This document shows, one piece after another, positions 7,544-15,865 of a DNA stretch of 33,336 nt. Made by a program: the position numbers and the translations under genes. The notes under the pieces were generated by a model that searched no databases, was not told the origin of the DNA, and saw only the letters and a list, made by a program, of their open reading frames with translations. The DNA is from Bacteroidales bacterium (GTDB lineage Bacteria; Bacteroidota; Bacteroidia; Bacteroidales; F082). The DNA is taken from assembly GCA_027018745.1 (NCBI GenBank), contig JALUYM010000392.1, positions 1-33,336 on the forward strand. Direction: 5' to 3'. Within the stretch, counting starts at the first letter, position 1, and each line of letters opens with the position of its first letter.

Positions 7544-9706
7544 ATGCTGTCAACACATAAAGTCATTATAATTTTCGGGCTTTTTTTTCTGTTTTTTTCC
7601 GGACAGGTCTTTGCCCAGCATTCCCGGCCTGACACCATACATGCATTACGTATTGATCACCCCATAAAACTGGATGGCAGGCTCAATGAACCGGCATGGC
7701 AACAGGCACAGAAAATATCTAATTTTACGCAACGCGAATTACATGAGGGGCAACCGGCTACCGAACGTACCGAAGTTGCTATTTTATACGACACCAAAAA
7801 TCTATACATAGGAGTCTGGTGTTACGATGATCAGCCGGACAAAATAGTAGCCAGCCAAATGCAGCGTGATTTTAACTTTGGTACGGATGACAATTTTCAG
7901 ATCATGATCGATCCTTACAATGACCAGCGCAACGGATACCTGTTTGTTACCAATCCCAATGCAGCCCGCGCGGATATGATGATATCGCAAAACGGGCAAA
8001 GCAGCAATGAATCATGGAACGGCGTTTGGAACGTCAAAACAACACGGACAGCGAAAGGATGGTTTGCCGAATTTGAAATCCCTTTTTCCACCTTGCGGTT
8101 TTCCCAAAACAAAACACAGATATGGGGGATCAATTTCGAACGCAACATCCGTCGCAAACGTGAGCAGGACGACTGGCAGGGATGGTCGCGAAACTCAGAT
8201 ATACAACAGGTTTCCAATGCCGGTTACCTTGTCGGTATCAAAGGGATCAGTAAAACATCACTCATCGAATTAAAACCATATGGTATTACCGGGGTACAAA
8301 AAGATGAAGGGGAAAAAGGAATCTTTAAATGGAACCTGGGCGGCGATTTGAATTATCTGATCACTCCTACTTTAAAACTGAATGTAACCATAAACACGGA
8401 TTTTGCCCAGGTTGAATCGGATCAAATGCAGGTAAACCTGACGCGGTTTTCACTTTATTATCCTGAGAAAAGAGAGTTCTTTCTGGAAGGGAAAAATTAT
8501 TTTAATTTTAATCTGGGAGAAACACAACCTTTTTATTCGCGCCGCATCGGGCTGGCCCCCAATGGCTCCATTGTTCCTATTATTGCCGGTACAAGGATCA
8601 TGGGGAAAACAGGAAAAACTTCCATCGGCGCCATGAGCATCGAAACCGCCAGAAAAGATACGCTGCCACTTACTAATTATTCGGTTGTCAGGGTAAAACA
8701 GGATATCTTTAAAGAATCAAGTGTGGGGATGATCGCTGTCAGCAAGCTGGAACCGGGACAGCAAAACTTTGTGTATGGTGCTGATTTCAATTATTTTAAC
8801 TCTCATTTTAAAGGAAACAAGAACATTGCTTTCGGGGGGGCACTGGCACAAAGTTACACATCCGATCATACAAAAAAAACAGGAATGGCCAGCCGGTTAT
8901 TCTTCGCTTATCCAAATGATCTGATTAAAATTTCGGCCGAATGGGACCGCTCCGGGGCCGGTTTTAATCCGGAAGTCGGTTTCCAGCGCAGAAAAGCTTA
9001 TCAACTGTTCAATGGTTATTTCGCCATAAGGCCACGTCCCAAAAAGATCCATTTTATCCAGCAATTTCACTTTAAATTCTTTGAATTCAATTATTATATT
9101 GATGATAGAACGCACAAACTGCAGTCGTTTTGGTCTGAATTCAGGCCGTTGGGCTTTGTTACCCGCAGCGGCGAATTTTTTGAATTCAATATCCAGCGTA
9201 AGGCTGAAAACCTGACGGAAAACTTCAATATTTACAGCAACATCATCATTCCCGTAGGAGAATACTGGTTTACCGACTGGGAACTTCAATTCGGCACTTA
9301 CCGTGGACGGAAAGTTTACGGTTTTGTTTTTACCAACTGGGGAGGATTCTATAACGGAAAGCGAACACTGTTTGCCGGGGTTTTAAACTGGCAAATTTCA
9401 AAACATTTGCGGTTTAGTGCCCGCTATTCCCATCAAAACGTCTTTTTACCCGGGGGTAATTTCGTGGTACACGAAATAAGCAGTCATATTGACTTTGCCG
9501 TGAATCCTGATTTATTCGGCTCTGTATTTGCCCAATGGAATAATCAGGTACAGGAAATGCTCATGAATTTCCGTGTAGACTGGATCCCCAAACCGGGAAC
9601 AAATCTTTATTTTGTGGTCAACCAGGGTTACGACACGGAAAACCACAGATTCGACGCCAGGTATACTACCGTTCAGGTAAAACTAATTTGGCGGTTTGTA
9701 TTGTAG
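7544..9706 (+). CDS. DUF5916 outer-membrane protein with CBM9-like N-terminal domain
   Basis: Exported protein of 720 aa. Residues 1-25 form a signal peptide (hydrophobic core about 8-19, likely cleavage near VFA-Q). Residues about 35-220 resemble the carbohydrate-binding family 9-like fold (IKLDGRLNEPAWQQAQKI; later LYIGVWCYDDQPDKI). The remainder matches the DUF5916 pattern (YYPEKREFFLEGKNYFNF, PFYSRRIG) and has the alternating aromatic strands expected of an outer-membrane beta-barrel, ending in an aromatic strand (IWRFVL). The family is widespread in Bacteroidota, and its substrate is unknown. It stands alone on the plus strand, with a -7 box 23 nt upstream. Confidence 0.87.
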   Translation: MLSTHKVIIIFGLFFLFFSGQVFAQHSRPDTIHALRIDHPIKLDGRLNEPAWQQAQKISNFTQRELHEGQPATERTEVAILYDTKNLYIGVWCYDDQPDKIVASQMQRDFNFGTDDNFQIMIDPYNDQRNGYLFVTNPNAARADMMISQNGQSSNESWNGVWNVKTTRTAKGWFAEFEIPFSTLRFSQNKTQIWGINFERNIRRKREQDDWQGWSRNSDIQQVSNAGYLVGIKGISKTSLIELKPYGITGVQKDEGEKGIFKWNLGGDLNYLITPTLKLNVTINTDFAQVESDQMQVNLTRFSLYYPEKREFFLEGKNYFNFNLGETQPFYSRRIGLAPNGSIVPIIAGTRIMGKTGKTSIGAMSIETARKDTLPLTNYSVVRVKQDIFKESSVGMIAVSKLEPGQQNFVYGADFNYFNSHFKGNKNIAFGGALAQSYTSDHTKKTGMASRLFFAYPNDLIKISAEWDRSGAGFNPEVGFQRRKAYQLFNGYFAIRPRPKKIHFIQQFHFKFFEFNYYIDDRTHKLQSFWSEFRPLGFVTRSGEFFEFNIQRKAENLTENFNIYSNIIIPVGEYWFTDWELQFGTYRGRKVYGFVFTNWGGFYNGKRTLFAGVLNWQISKHLRFSARYSHQNVFLPGGNFVVHEISSHIDFAVNPDLFGSVFAQWNNQVQEMLMNFRVDWIPKPGTNLYFVVNQGYDTENHRFDARYTTVQVKLIWRFVL

Positions 9707-9760
9707 GAAAAGGGGGGTCAGGTATCAAATTTCAGCTTGTCTCGCCTTGAAAAATCTTAC

Positions 9761-12388
9761 CTAATAAAAAATCACTTTTGTTTTCGGGTGCGTTTGTTTG
9801 AAATGATCCACCTTTTTTTCTCTCAGCAGGGTATGGTCGCAACGGAGCAGTGTCAAATGTGTCAAAGGCATAATGTATTTCAGACTGTTTATCCGGGTGT
9901 TATTAATGACCAAGACCCGCAAATGAATTAGCCCTGACAGGGGTTTCAGGTTCCTGACCTTTGTTCCTGAAATATTCAGTTTTTGCAAATTGCGCAATCC
10001 CTGCAGAGGATAAAGGTCGTCCACCGAGGTATTTTCCAGGTTCAACGAAACCAATTGTTTCATGCGTGCCAGGGGATCAATGTCCGCCAACGGACTATTG
10101 GTAACCGAAAGCGCTTTCAACCGTTTTAACCCGGTAACAGGTGTAATATCAGTAATACTGGTATTATCCAGTTTTAATGATGCCAAATGAACAAACACCG
10201 TCAATGGTTCTGCACTTTCTATGTCTAAATGATTGGTTATATTGACTGTTTTCAAATTTACCAGTTGTTGCAACTGTTCGGCAGTAGGCGGATTATCGAT
10301 TTCCATCTGCTGCGAAAAAGCATTCTGCCAGGGTTTGTTAAGGTTATCCCACCAAAGCCTGAGGCGCGTCGATTGGAACAATACGAGACACCGGGGCAAA
10401 TATTTTTCCAAGGCAAGTACGTTTTTCTGCCGGACGCCGGTACTGTCAGCCAAAACCAGCGTTAATTCACTATTGTTTGCCAGCGGTATTAAATCACGAA
10501 CAGAAGTGTTCCGGATGTTTATGGTTTTTAAATTTTTCAACTTTTGCAACGGGGCCAGCGATTGAATCCGGGTATCGCTCACATCGAGCCGGCGCAATGT
10601 CCTGACAGAAGACAACGGCTCCAGACTACTGACTGATGTTCCTGAAATATTAAGCGTTTTCAGCTGTATCAATATGGACAATGGTTTTAAATTGCGGACT
10701 CCGGTATTGTTTTTCAGATTCAGCTTTTTGAGCAACAATACTTTGTGAAGCTGTTCTTTGGTGACCGGCCGGCTCAGCTTTGCTTGGGCAATAAAAATAT
10801 TTTTCCAAACTTCTGGCAATCCTCTCCACCATTTTTCAAGTTTTTGCGAATTGTAAATAACCTGACATCGGGGATTAACCTTGTTGAAAGCAGCAGCCAC
10901 CTTATAGTTAACGCCCGAATTATCGCAATATATATATTGCAAAGACGGCAATTTTGCCAAAGGCATCAAATCGGACACACGTGTTCCGTTAATTTGCAGG
11001 ATATTCAGTGAATCGAGGGCACTTAAAGGCCGCAGGTTGACAATATCTGTACTGTCGAGGTCAAGACTTTGCAGTCCTGTAAGCTTTGCCAGCGGGGCAA
11101 AATTTTTCACCGGACATTTGGCAATGTTCAGGCTGTTCAGCCCTCTCAGTGATGACAATGAATCCAGGCTTTGCAACGGGGTACCGTTGAGTTCCAGTAC
11201 CCTCAATTTGTGAAGGTTTCCAAGACCTGGCAGCGTGTCAATACCGGTATGGGCCAGGTTCAACGTTTCCAGGTTAATCATGTTTTGCAGGATACCGGCT
11301 TTATGGATGGAGGTATAAGCAGCATCGATCTCACGCAAAGAAGTAACAAAACGTATGGGGTACAGCGTTCCCACCGGACAACCGGTAATGTCGAGTGTTT
11401 GTAACCTGTTGAGGCTCCGCAACGGGGTCAGATCATCGATCAGCGTGTGGGCACAATTTACAGAGCGCAGGTACTCCATTTCGCTCAGTGGTGCCAGGTT
11501 TTCGATATTCAGGTTATTGGAAATATCTACCTCGCGCGCATCCCGCAAATGACGGACAAGCTGCACCATCAAACTGGTATTGTCAAGGGAAAGGGTATCG
11601 GGCTCTGTCCTGATGGAATCCTGTATCAGCAACAAACTATCTTCTACCGGGTTCTGCAGGGTTGAATCAGAGGGAAGGCTGTCGACAGGAATGGCTTTTT
11701 CAGTTTCCACCACAAGCTGATTATTACCGAACGAAAGAACTTTATTTAAAGGGATACTGTCGTAAACCAGGATAGATTTCCCGAAATAGTTTCTCCAGGC
11801 TGTCGACAGATGGTTCCACCAGTACTGTATTTCCTGATCATCGTTGAGTTTGTTGGTATAAATACTGGCAATTTTCAGGCTGTTCTTTTCAGGGGCAAGA
11901 TCAATTTCCACATAACGCAACAAGTTGTTGTTAACCGTGTCGCCTTCAACAGTAATCCCTTTTAAATTCCGGTTCATGGTTACTTTGAAATAGACCTTTC
12001 CATTGGGTGAGAGCAACGGTTGTATGTTGGTAATGTGAAAAGTAAAGGTAACTTTTTTAAAAAAGAAAACAACATCCTTCAGATAAGCCTGCACGTCTTT
12101 ATGGAGCGGCACAGCCCGGTGCTGGTCCAGATCACCTTCGATCTGTACTTTGTTATTCTGAAAGATTTTCAGGTAACTGTTGTTGATGATAATTTCTTTC
12201 TCAGCGGGAGGATTGGCCGGATTGCCCAAAAAGTTTAAAGTGCCCTGCAGAAATTCCATCATTTGGCGGCATTGGGTTTTGTATGCACTGATCTGTGCCG
12301 GGGTAAGATCAACCGGTTTTTGTTGCGCTGCCACACTTCCAAAAGAAAGCAGGCCTATCCAGAATATCAGGTTTATTTTGTTGAACAT
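9761..12388 (-). CDS. Large exported leucine-rich-repeat protein with three repeat blocks
   Basis: Protein of 875 aa with a signal peptide (1-21, AA-QQKP). Residues about 35-205 form a non-repeat domain (EKEIIINNSYLKIF, DVQAYLKDVVFFFK). The rest has three leucine-rich-repeat blocks (about 270-515, 540-675, 695-875) built of ~22-residue units with a motif like LxxLxxLxIxxTxVxDLxPL. Each block is introduced by a tryptophan module, WWxxLxxxWxxxF (starting W190, W520, W679), and closed by a cap such as DSTGV...PRC.V. No sorting domain or membrane anchor is seen at the C-terminus, which ends KVIFY. The start overlaps the stop of the preceding exported protein by 16 bp, implying coupled synthesis. 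The function is unknown; a protein-binding role in the periplasm or at the surface is inference. Confidence 0.82.
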   Translation of the reverse strand: MFNKINLIFWIGLLSFGSVAAQQKPVDLTPAQISAYKTQCRQMMEFLQGTLNFLGNPANPPAEKEIIINNSYLKIFQNNKVQIEGDLDQHRAVPLHKDVQAYLKDVVFFFKKVTFTFHITNIQPLLSPNGKVYFKVTMNRNLKGITVEGDTVNNNLLRYVEIDLAPEKNSLKIASIYTNKLNDDQEIQYWWNHLSTAWRNYFGKSILVYDSIPLNKVLSFGNNQLVVETEKAIPVDSLPSDSTLQNPVEDSLLLIQDSIRTEPDTLSLDNTSLMVQLVRHLRDAREVDISNNLNIENLAPLSEMEYLRSVNCAHTLIDDLTPLRSLNRLQTLDITGCPVGTLYPIRFVTSLREIDAAYTSIHKAGILQNMINLETLNLAHTGIDTLPGLGNLHKLRVLELNGTPLQSLDSLSSLRGLNSLNIAKCPVKNFAPLAKLTGLQSLDLDSTDIVNLRPLSALDSLNILQINGTRVSDLMPLAKLPSLQYIYCDNSGVNYKVAAAFNKVNPRCQVIYNSQKLEKWWRGLPEVWKNIFIAQAKLSRPVTKEQLHKVLLLKKLNLKNNTGVRNLKPLSILIQLKTLNISGTSVSSLEPLSSVRTLRRLDVSDTRIQSLAPLQKLKNLKTINIRNTSVRDLIPLANNSELTLVLADSTGVRQKNVLALEKYLPRCLVLFQSTRLRLWWDNLNKPWQNAFSQQMEIDNPPTAEQLQQLVNLKTVNITNHLDIESAEPLTVFVHLASLKLDNTSITDITPVTGLKRLKALSVTNSPLADIDPLARMKQLVSLNLENTSVDDLYPLQGLRNLQKLNISGTKVRNLKPLSGLIHLRVLVINNTRINSLKYIMPLTHLTLLRCDHTLLREKKVDHFKQTHPKTKVIFY

Positions 12389-13230
12389 GAGCGGAAAAAA
12401 TTAATCAGTTGGGCTTTTTCTTTTTTGGAAACATATTTCAAATAGGAAATGAGCCAACCAGAGTTACTGGTGTTCCGGTTAAAATAGCTCAGTTCAAAGT
12501 ACCAATGCGGAATTTGCAAAAAATGAAATTTTACCGAATTAATGTGCTCAAATTTCAATTTTCCCGTTTTTACCAAATAAAAAAACAGGGTCAGATAATC
12601 CGGATGATAATTGGTTGCAGCATAATACTCGACGTGTTTCGGATCATCCAGGGCTTTGTTCAGGTTCATAAAATCAATTTCATGACTTTGGGGATGCAAG
12701 AAATATTTCATGTGTCCGGCTTCATTTTCCGGGGGGAAAAGGCGGTGTAATTCGGTATCATATACATTGCTGATAATCCATTTTGATCCCAGGCCTTCCT
12801 TTTCAACTGTCAAAAAAAGTATCAGGGTCATGGGCTGCCCGTCATCATCAAAAGTTGCAGACACTTCCGCATACCAGTTCTTATCATGAAAATTCAAATA
12901 AAAAGGATGTTTTTTGTTAGTGACATCGGCAATAAAATACTTTTGCAGTTTACCGGCTGTACGCGGATTGCTCCGGTCAAAAAGATAAGGCAGTAATTTC
13001 CTGCGCAAAGCATTGTTGTGGTATCGTTTATCGGTTTTGCTCAGCAGTCTGCCTGAAGGTCCTTCTTCCATATTGAAACGGTGCACAAACTGGTCCACCT
13101 GTTTGTTCATCATGTAAAGGTTACGTTCACTTCCCAGCGGGCCCGGGGGATTCAGGGTTTGTGCCGACAGGCCGCCCGTTCCCAAAAACAATAAAACGAC
13201 TATAAAAAACCAGCCCTTCATCTTTTTCAT
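12373..13230 (-). CDS. Exported protein of unknown function, coupled to the LRR protein
   Basis: Protein of 285 aa if it starts at the ATG at 13230 (MKKMKGWFFIVVLLFLG...LSAQ), which gives a clean signal peptide. Longer in-frame starts run back into pgi and are rejected; the ATG at 13221 is also possible. I do not recognise a named domain. The mature part is an alpha/beta sequence rich in aromatics, with WYAEVSATFDDDGQPMTLIL and SKWIISNVYDTEL suggesting an antiparallel sheet. A compact NTF2-like fold is possible but unproven. It overlaps the LRR gene by 16 bp, so the two are expected to be made together and may act together. Confidence 0.72.
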   Translation of the reverse strand: MKKMKGWFFIVVLLFLGTGGLSAQTLNPPGPLGSERNLYMMNKQVDQFVHRFNMEEGPSGRLLSKTDKRYHNNALRRKLLPYLFDRSNPRTAGKLQKYFIADVTNKKHPFYLNFHDKNWYAEVSATFDDDGQPMTLILFLTVEKEGLGSKWIISNVYDTELHRLFPPENEAGHMKYFLHPQSHEIDFMNLNKALDDPKHVEYYAATNYHPDYLTLFFYLVKTGKLKFEHINSVKFHFLQIPHWYFELSYFNRNTSNSGWLISYLKYVSKKEKAQLINFFRSCSTK

Positions 13231-13294
13231 TTTATAATCCAAAACCATTGATGGCCAGAAGGTACAAAAACAGTTACAATCCTCACCTTTACTA

Positions 13295-14644
13295 TTAGTA
13301 ACCTGCTTTTTTACGAATGACTTTGCCTTCTTCTTCAAAACCGGGTTTCCCGAGCAGTGCAAACATGTTGCGTTTGTACGCTTCCACCCCCGGCTGATTA
13401 AACGGGTTAATCCCCAACAGATAGCCACTAACGGCACAAGCCATTTCATAGAAATAAATCATTTCGCCCAATGTGTTTTCCGTAATTTCCGGAATGATCA
13501 CCTTCAAATTGGGAACCCCCCCGTCCACATGTGCCAGTGTAGTGCCCAGCTCGGCCATGTGGTTGACTTCGCTGATACGTTTTCCCGCAATATAATTCAA
13601 CTTGTCCAAATCAGTTTCATCGGCAGGAATGAGCAATTTATGTTTCGGATTGTCGACCGAAAGTACAGTTTCAAACAAAATGCGCAAGCCTTCCTGAATA
13701 TACTGTCCCATGGAATGCAGATCGGTGGTGTTACTGACGCCTGCCGGGAAAATTCCTTTGTTCTCCTTGCCTTCGCTTTCGCCAAAAAGCTGCTTCCACC
13801 ATTCGGTAAAATAAAACAATCGCGGTTCGTAATTCACCATTATTTCTGTTGTTTTTCCTTTGGCATATAATGCATTGCGAACAGCAGCATAAGCAGCTGC
13901 CGGATTTTCGTTGATCCTGGAAGTAGTGGCTGAAAATTCTGCCATGTTTTGTGCACCTTTCAACAAGGCCCGGATATCGAAACCGGCAATGGCAATGGGA
14001 AGTAATCCCACCGGCGTCAATACCGAATAGCGACCGCCCACATCATCGGGAACAACAAACGTTTCATAACCTTCCTCGCCTGCAAGCTGCTTCAGTGCTC
14101 CTTTTTCTTTGTCCGTAACAGCAATAATACGTTCTTTACTTTCTTTTTTTCCGTATTTTTTCTCCATGTGTTCGCGCAACAACCTGAACGCCAGTGCAGG
14201 TTCAGTTGTAGTTCCCGATTTAGAGATCACAGTTATGGTATAATCTTTTTCATCAAGGACCTGTAAAAGATCAGACAGGTAATCTTCGCTTATGTTATTG
14301 CCCGCATACAGCATGATGGGGTTACCCGCTTTCTTTTCCAGCAGGTTGAAATGAGATGACAAAGCCCCGATCACTGCACGTGCCCCGAGATACGACCCGC
14401 CGATACCGACAACTATGCTCACTTCCGATTTTTCACGAAAGCGTTTTGCGGCATCTTCTATTTTTGCGATCAAAGTTTCCCCGGCAGACGAAGGCAAATC
14501 GGTCCAACCGAGAAAATCGCTGCCTTTCCCGGTCCGTTCCCTGATAGAAAGAAAATGGCTGTCAATGGCTTCCTGGTATTGAAAAATATTTTGTCTGTCC
14601 AAAAAAGACAAAGCATTTTCATAGCTGAATTTCAAATGGATCAT
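13295..14644 (-). CDS. pgi: Glucose-6-phosphate isomerase
   Basis: Interconverts glucose 6-phosphate and fructose 6-phosphate. It has 449 aa, the short form typical of Firmicutes and Bacteroidota. The SIS domains carry GIGGSYLGARA (80-90) and the phosphate loop SKSGTTTE (141-148). Catalytic residues correspond to Glu289 (FGESEGKE), His310 (TTDLHSMGQ) and Lys424 (GVEAYKRNM). The start at 14644 matches the family N-terminus. A TACTTTTG box 18 nt upstream suggests its own promoter. The following exported-protein gene starts 64 bp after the pgi stop and could be read through. Confidence 0.96.
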   Translation of the reverse strand: MIHLKFSYENALSFLDRQNIFQYQEAIDSHFLSIRERTGKGSDFLGWTDLPSSAGETLIAKIEDAAKRFREKSEVSIVVGIGGSYLGARAVIGALSSHFNLLEKKAGNPIMLYAGNNISEDYLSDLLQVLDEKDYTITVISKSGTTTEPALAFRLLREHMEKKYGKKESKERIIAVTDKEKGALKQLAGEEGYETFVVPDDVGGRYSVLTPVGLLPIAIAGFDIRALLKGAQNMAEFSATTSRINENPAAAYAAVRNALYAKGKTTEIMVNYEPRLFYFTEWWKQLFGESEGKENKGIFPAGVSNTTDLHSMGQYIQEGLRILFETVLSVDNPKHKLLIPADETDLDKLNYIAGKRISEVNHMAELGTTLAHVDGGVPNLKVIIPEITENTLGEMIYFYEMACAVSGYLLGINPFNQPGVEAYKRNMFALLGKPGFEEEGKVIRKKAGY

Positions 14645-14662
14645 TTCTTAAATTTTAAGTAG

Positions 14663-14670
14663 CAAAAGTA
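14663..14670 (-). promoter_or_regulatory. Candidate -7 box of pgi
   Basis: Minus-strand TACTTTTG, 18 nt upstream of the pgi ATG. Confidence 0.5.
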
Positions 14671-14812
14671 TCAAATTATGCGGAAACCAACAGGCCCTTT
14701 CGTTCATACAACCACTATCCCATAATTCATTTTTTTTGCTGTTTGTTCTTTTCCTTGTTCATTTATCTACCGGAAAACAGGAAAGGCCATGTTTTACCCG
14801 GTATGTGAAAAA

Positions 14813-15319
14813 TCAATAAAATCCGGCTTTCAATGGATTTTTTTTCAACGATTTTCTCCTGTGATGATTCAGGTACCTTTTCAAAAAGCTCATGCGCAAC
14901 GAATCCATGGTCTCCATTTCCTTTTGCATGTTAAACAATCCCTGCTGCCACTGGTCAAAAAAATGGGAATTATTGAAAAAGTCCATCATCATGGCCGAGT
15001 CGTTCAAATTGAACGAGGGATTTCCAAAAATACCCGCCAGCGAATCGGGCAGGTTTTCCCGAAAATAAGGGATAAACTGCCGCATGAGACTGTCAAGGTT
15101 AATATTTTCTTTCCCGTTATGAGTGCTGTAAGTCCACACATAAGTGGAATCGTACCGGATAATGTTTCCGTTTTTATCGTACTGTTTCTTCACATTAATG
15201 TGAATTTGCGGTTTGTTGACCTGGTTGTCGGCTTTTCTCCTATGCCGGACCTGTGCCTGCAAACCCATCGTTGCCAACAATAACAAAACTGACAAAAGGA
15301 TACTTTTCATCTGTTTCAT
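14813..15319 (-). CDS. Small exported protein of unknown function
   Basis: Protein of 168 aa from the ATG at 15319 (MKQMKSILLSVLLLLATMGLQAQ gives a signal peptide cleaved near residue 16-20); the ATG at 15310 is equally plausible. The mature part is hydrophilic. It has a basic stretch (VRHRRKAD), a segment YDKNGNIIRYDSTYVWTYS that probably forms a beta hairpin, several NLDSLMRQF/NDSAMMMDFF helices, and a very basic C-terminus (NHHRRKSLKKNP). No known domain was recognised. It lies 168 bp upstream of pgi on the same strand and has its own -7 box. Confidence 0.65.
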   Translation of the reverse strand: MKQMKSILLSVLLLLATMGLQAQVRHRRKADNQVNKPQIHINVKKQYDKNGNIIRYDSTYVWTYSTHNGKENINLDSLMRQFIPYFRENLPDSLAGIFGNPSFNLNDSAMMMDFFNNSHFFDQWQQGLFNMQKEMETMDSLRMSFLKRYLNHHRRKSLKKNPLKAGFY

Positions 15320-15350
15320 GACTCTGATTTTTGGTTTCAAATAACGCTCA

Positions 15351-15358
15351 CAAAATTA
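15351..15358 (-). promoter_or_regulatory. Candidate -7 box of the small exported protein gene
   Basis: Minus-strand TAATTTTG, 31 nt upstream of the ATG at 15319. Confidence 0.4.
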
Positions 15359-15569
15359 ACGCCAGTTTTGTTTTTTTGTTTTTATTATTTACCATAAAGT
15401 ATTGATTTTAAGATTATTTAACGTTTTTGAGAAGGATTTGCAAGCAAGGGAAAAGAGGACATGGAAGAAAGGGCCGAAGGATTTTTCTTTCAGGTTTTGA
15501 ATAGCTTATAACAAAATTTTGGTGCCGGCAAGACCTGAAACGCGTTCCAGTATGGATAAATAATTTTTC
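15359..15569. other. Intergenic region with no recognised element
   Basis: About 210 bp between the divergent promoters of the small exported protein and metH. No supported gene, hairpin or repeat was seen. Confidence 0.5.
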
Positions 15570-15577
15570 TATCTTTG
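15570..15577 (+). promoter_or_regulatory. Candidate -7 box of the metH-metF unit
   Basis: TATCTTTG, an exact consensus match. The predicted transcript starts near 15581, about 37 nt before the riboswitch P1 stem, so the whole aptamer would be in the mRNA leader. Confidence 0.6.
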
Positions 15578-15617
15578 TGGCATAATTCAAATCCCTCCTT
15601 GTCTGCGAGGCTTTTTG

Positions 15618-15736
15618 ATTTATAAAGAAGGGTGGAGAGATTAGGCTCTGTGAAGCTCTGGCAACCTTTCCGGCATCAGCCGGAAAAAGGTGCCAATACC
15701 TAACCTGTCCGGAATTGTGGACAGGAAATGATAAAT
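15618..15736 (+). ncRNA. SAM-I (S-box) riboswitch in the metH leader
   Basis: Shows the conserved S-box blocks in order: GGTGGAGAGATTAGGCTC, TGAAGCTCTGGCAACC, a P3-type hairpin (TTTCCGGC / GCCGGAAA), AGGTGCCAATACC, a further hairpin CCTGTCC / GGACAGG, and a closing GATAAAT. The outer P1 stem pairs ATTTAT (15618-15623) with ATAAAT (15731-15736). It lies about 130 nt upstream of metH, whose pathway regenerates methionine and thus SAM. SAM binding is expected to lower expression. I see no obvious terminator between the aptamer and metH, so control may be translational or use a platform I could not resolve. Confidence 0.9.
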
Positions 15737-15865
15737 TAAAACAAGTTCAATGAAAAAATAAGGTTCTTCTTTTAAAACAAGTGTGTAAATTGTATCTTTA
15801 TACTGCCGTTCGTTTCTGTACGGAAAGGTTTCGGGGGGAAAGAATGCTTTAAACAAGAATTAAAA

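Noticed and set aside
13231-13449. N-terminal extension of the exported partner gene into pgi
   Set aside because: The extension overlaps pgi coding sequence and would hide the clear signal peptide that starts at 13230.
15641-15856. 71-codon minus-strand open frame in the metH leader
   Set aside because: It lies within and beyond the SAM-I aptamer and has no protein features.
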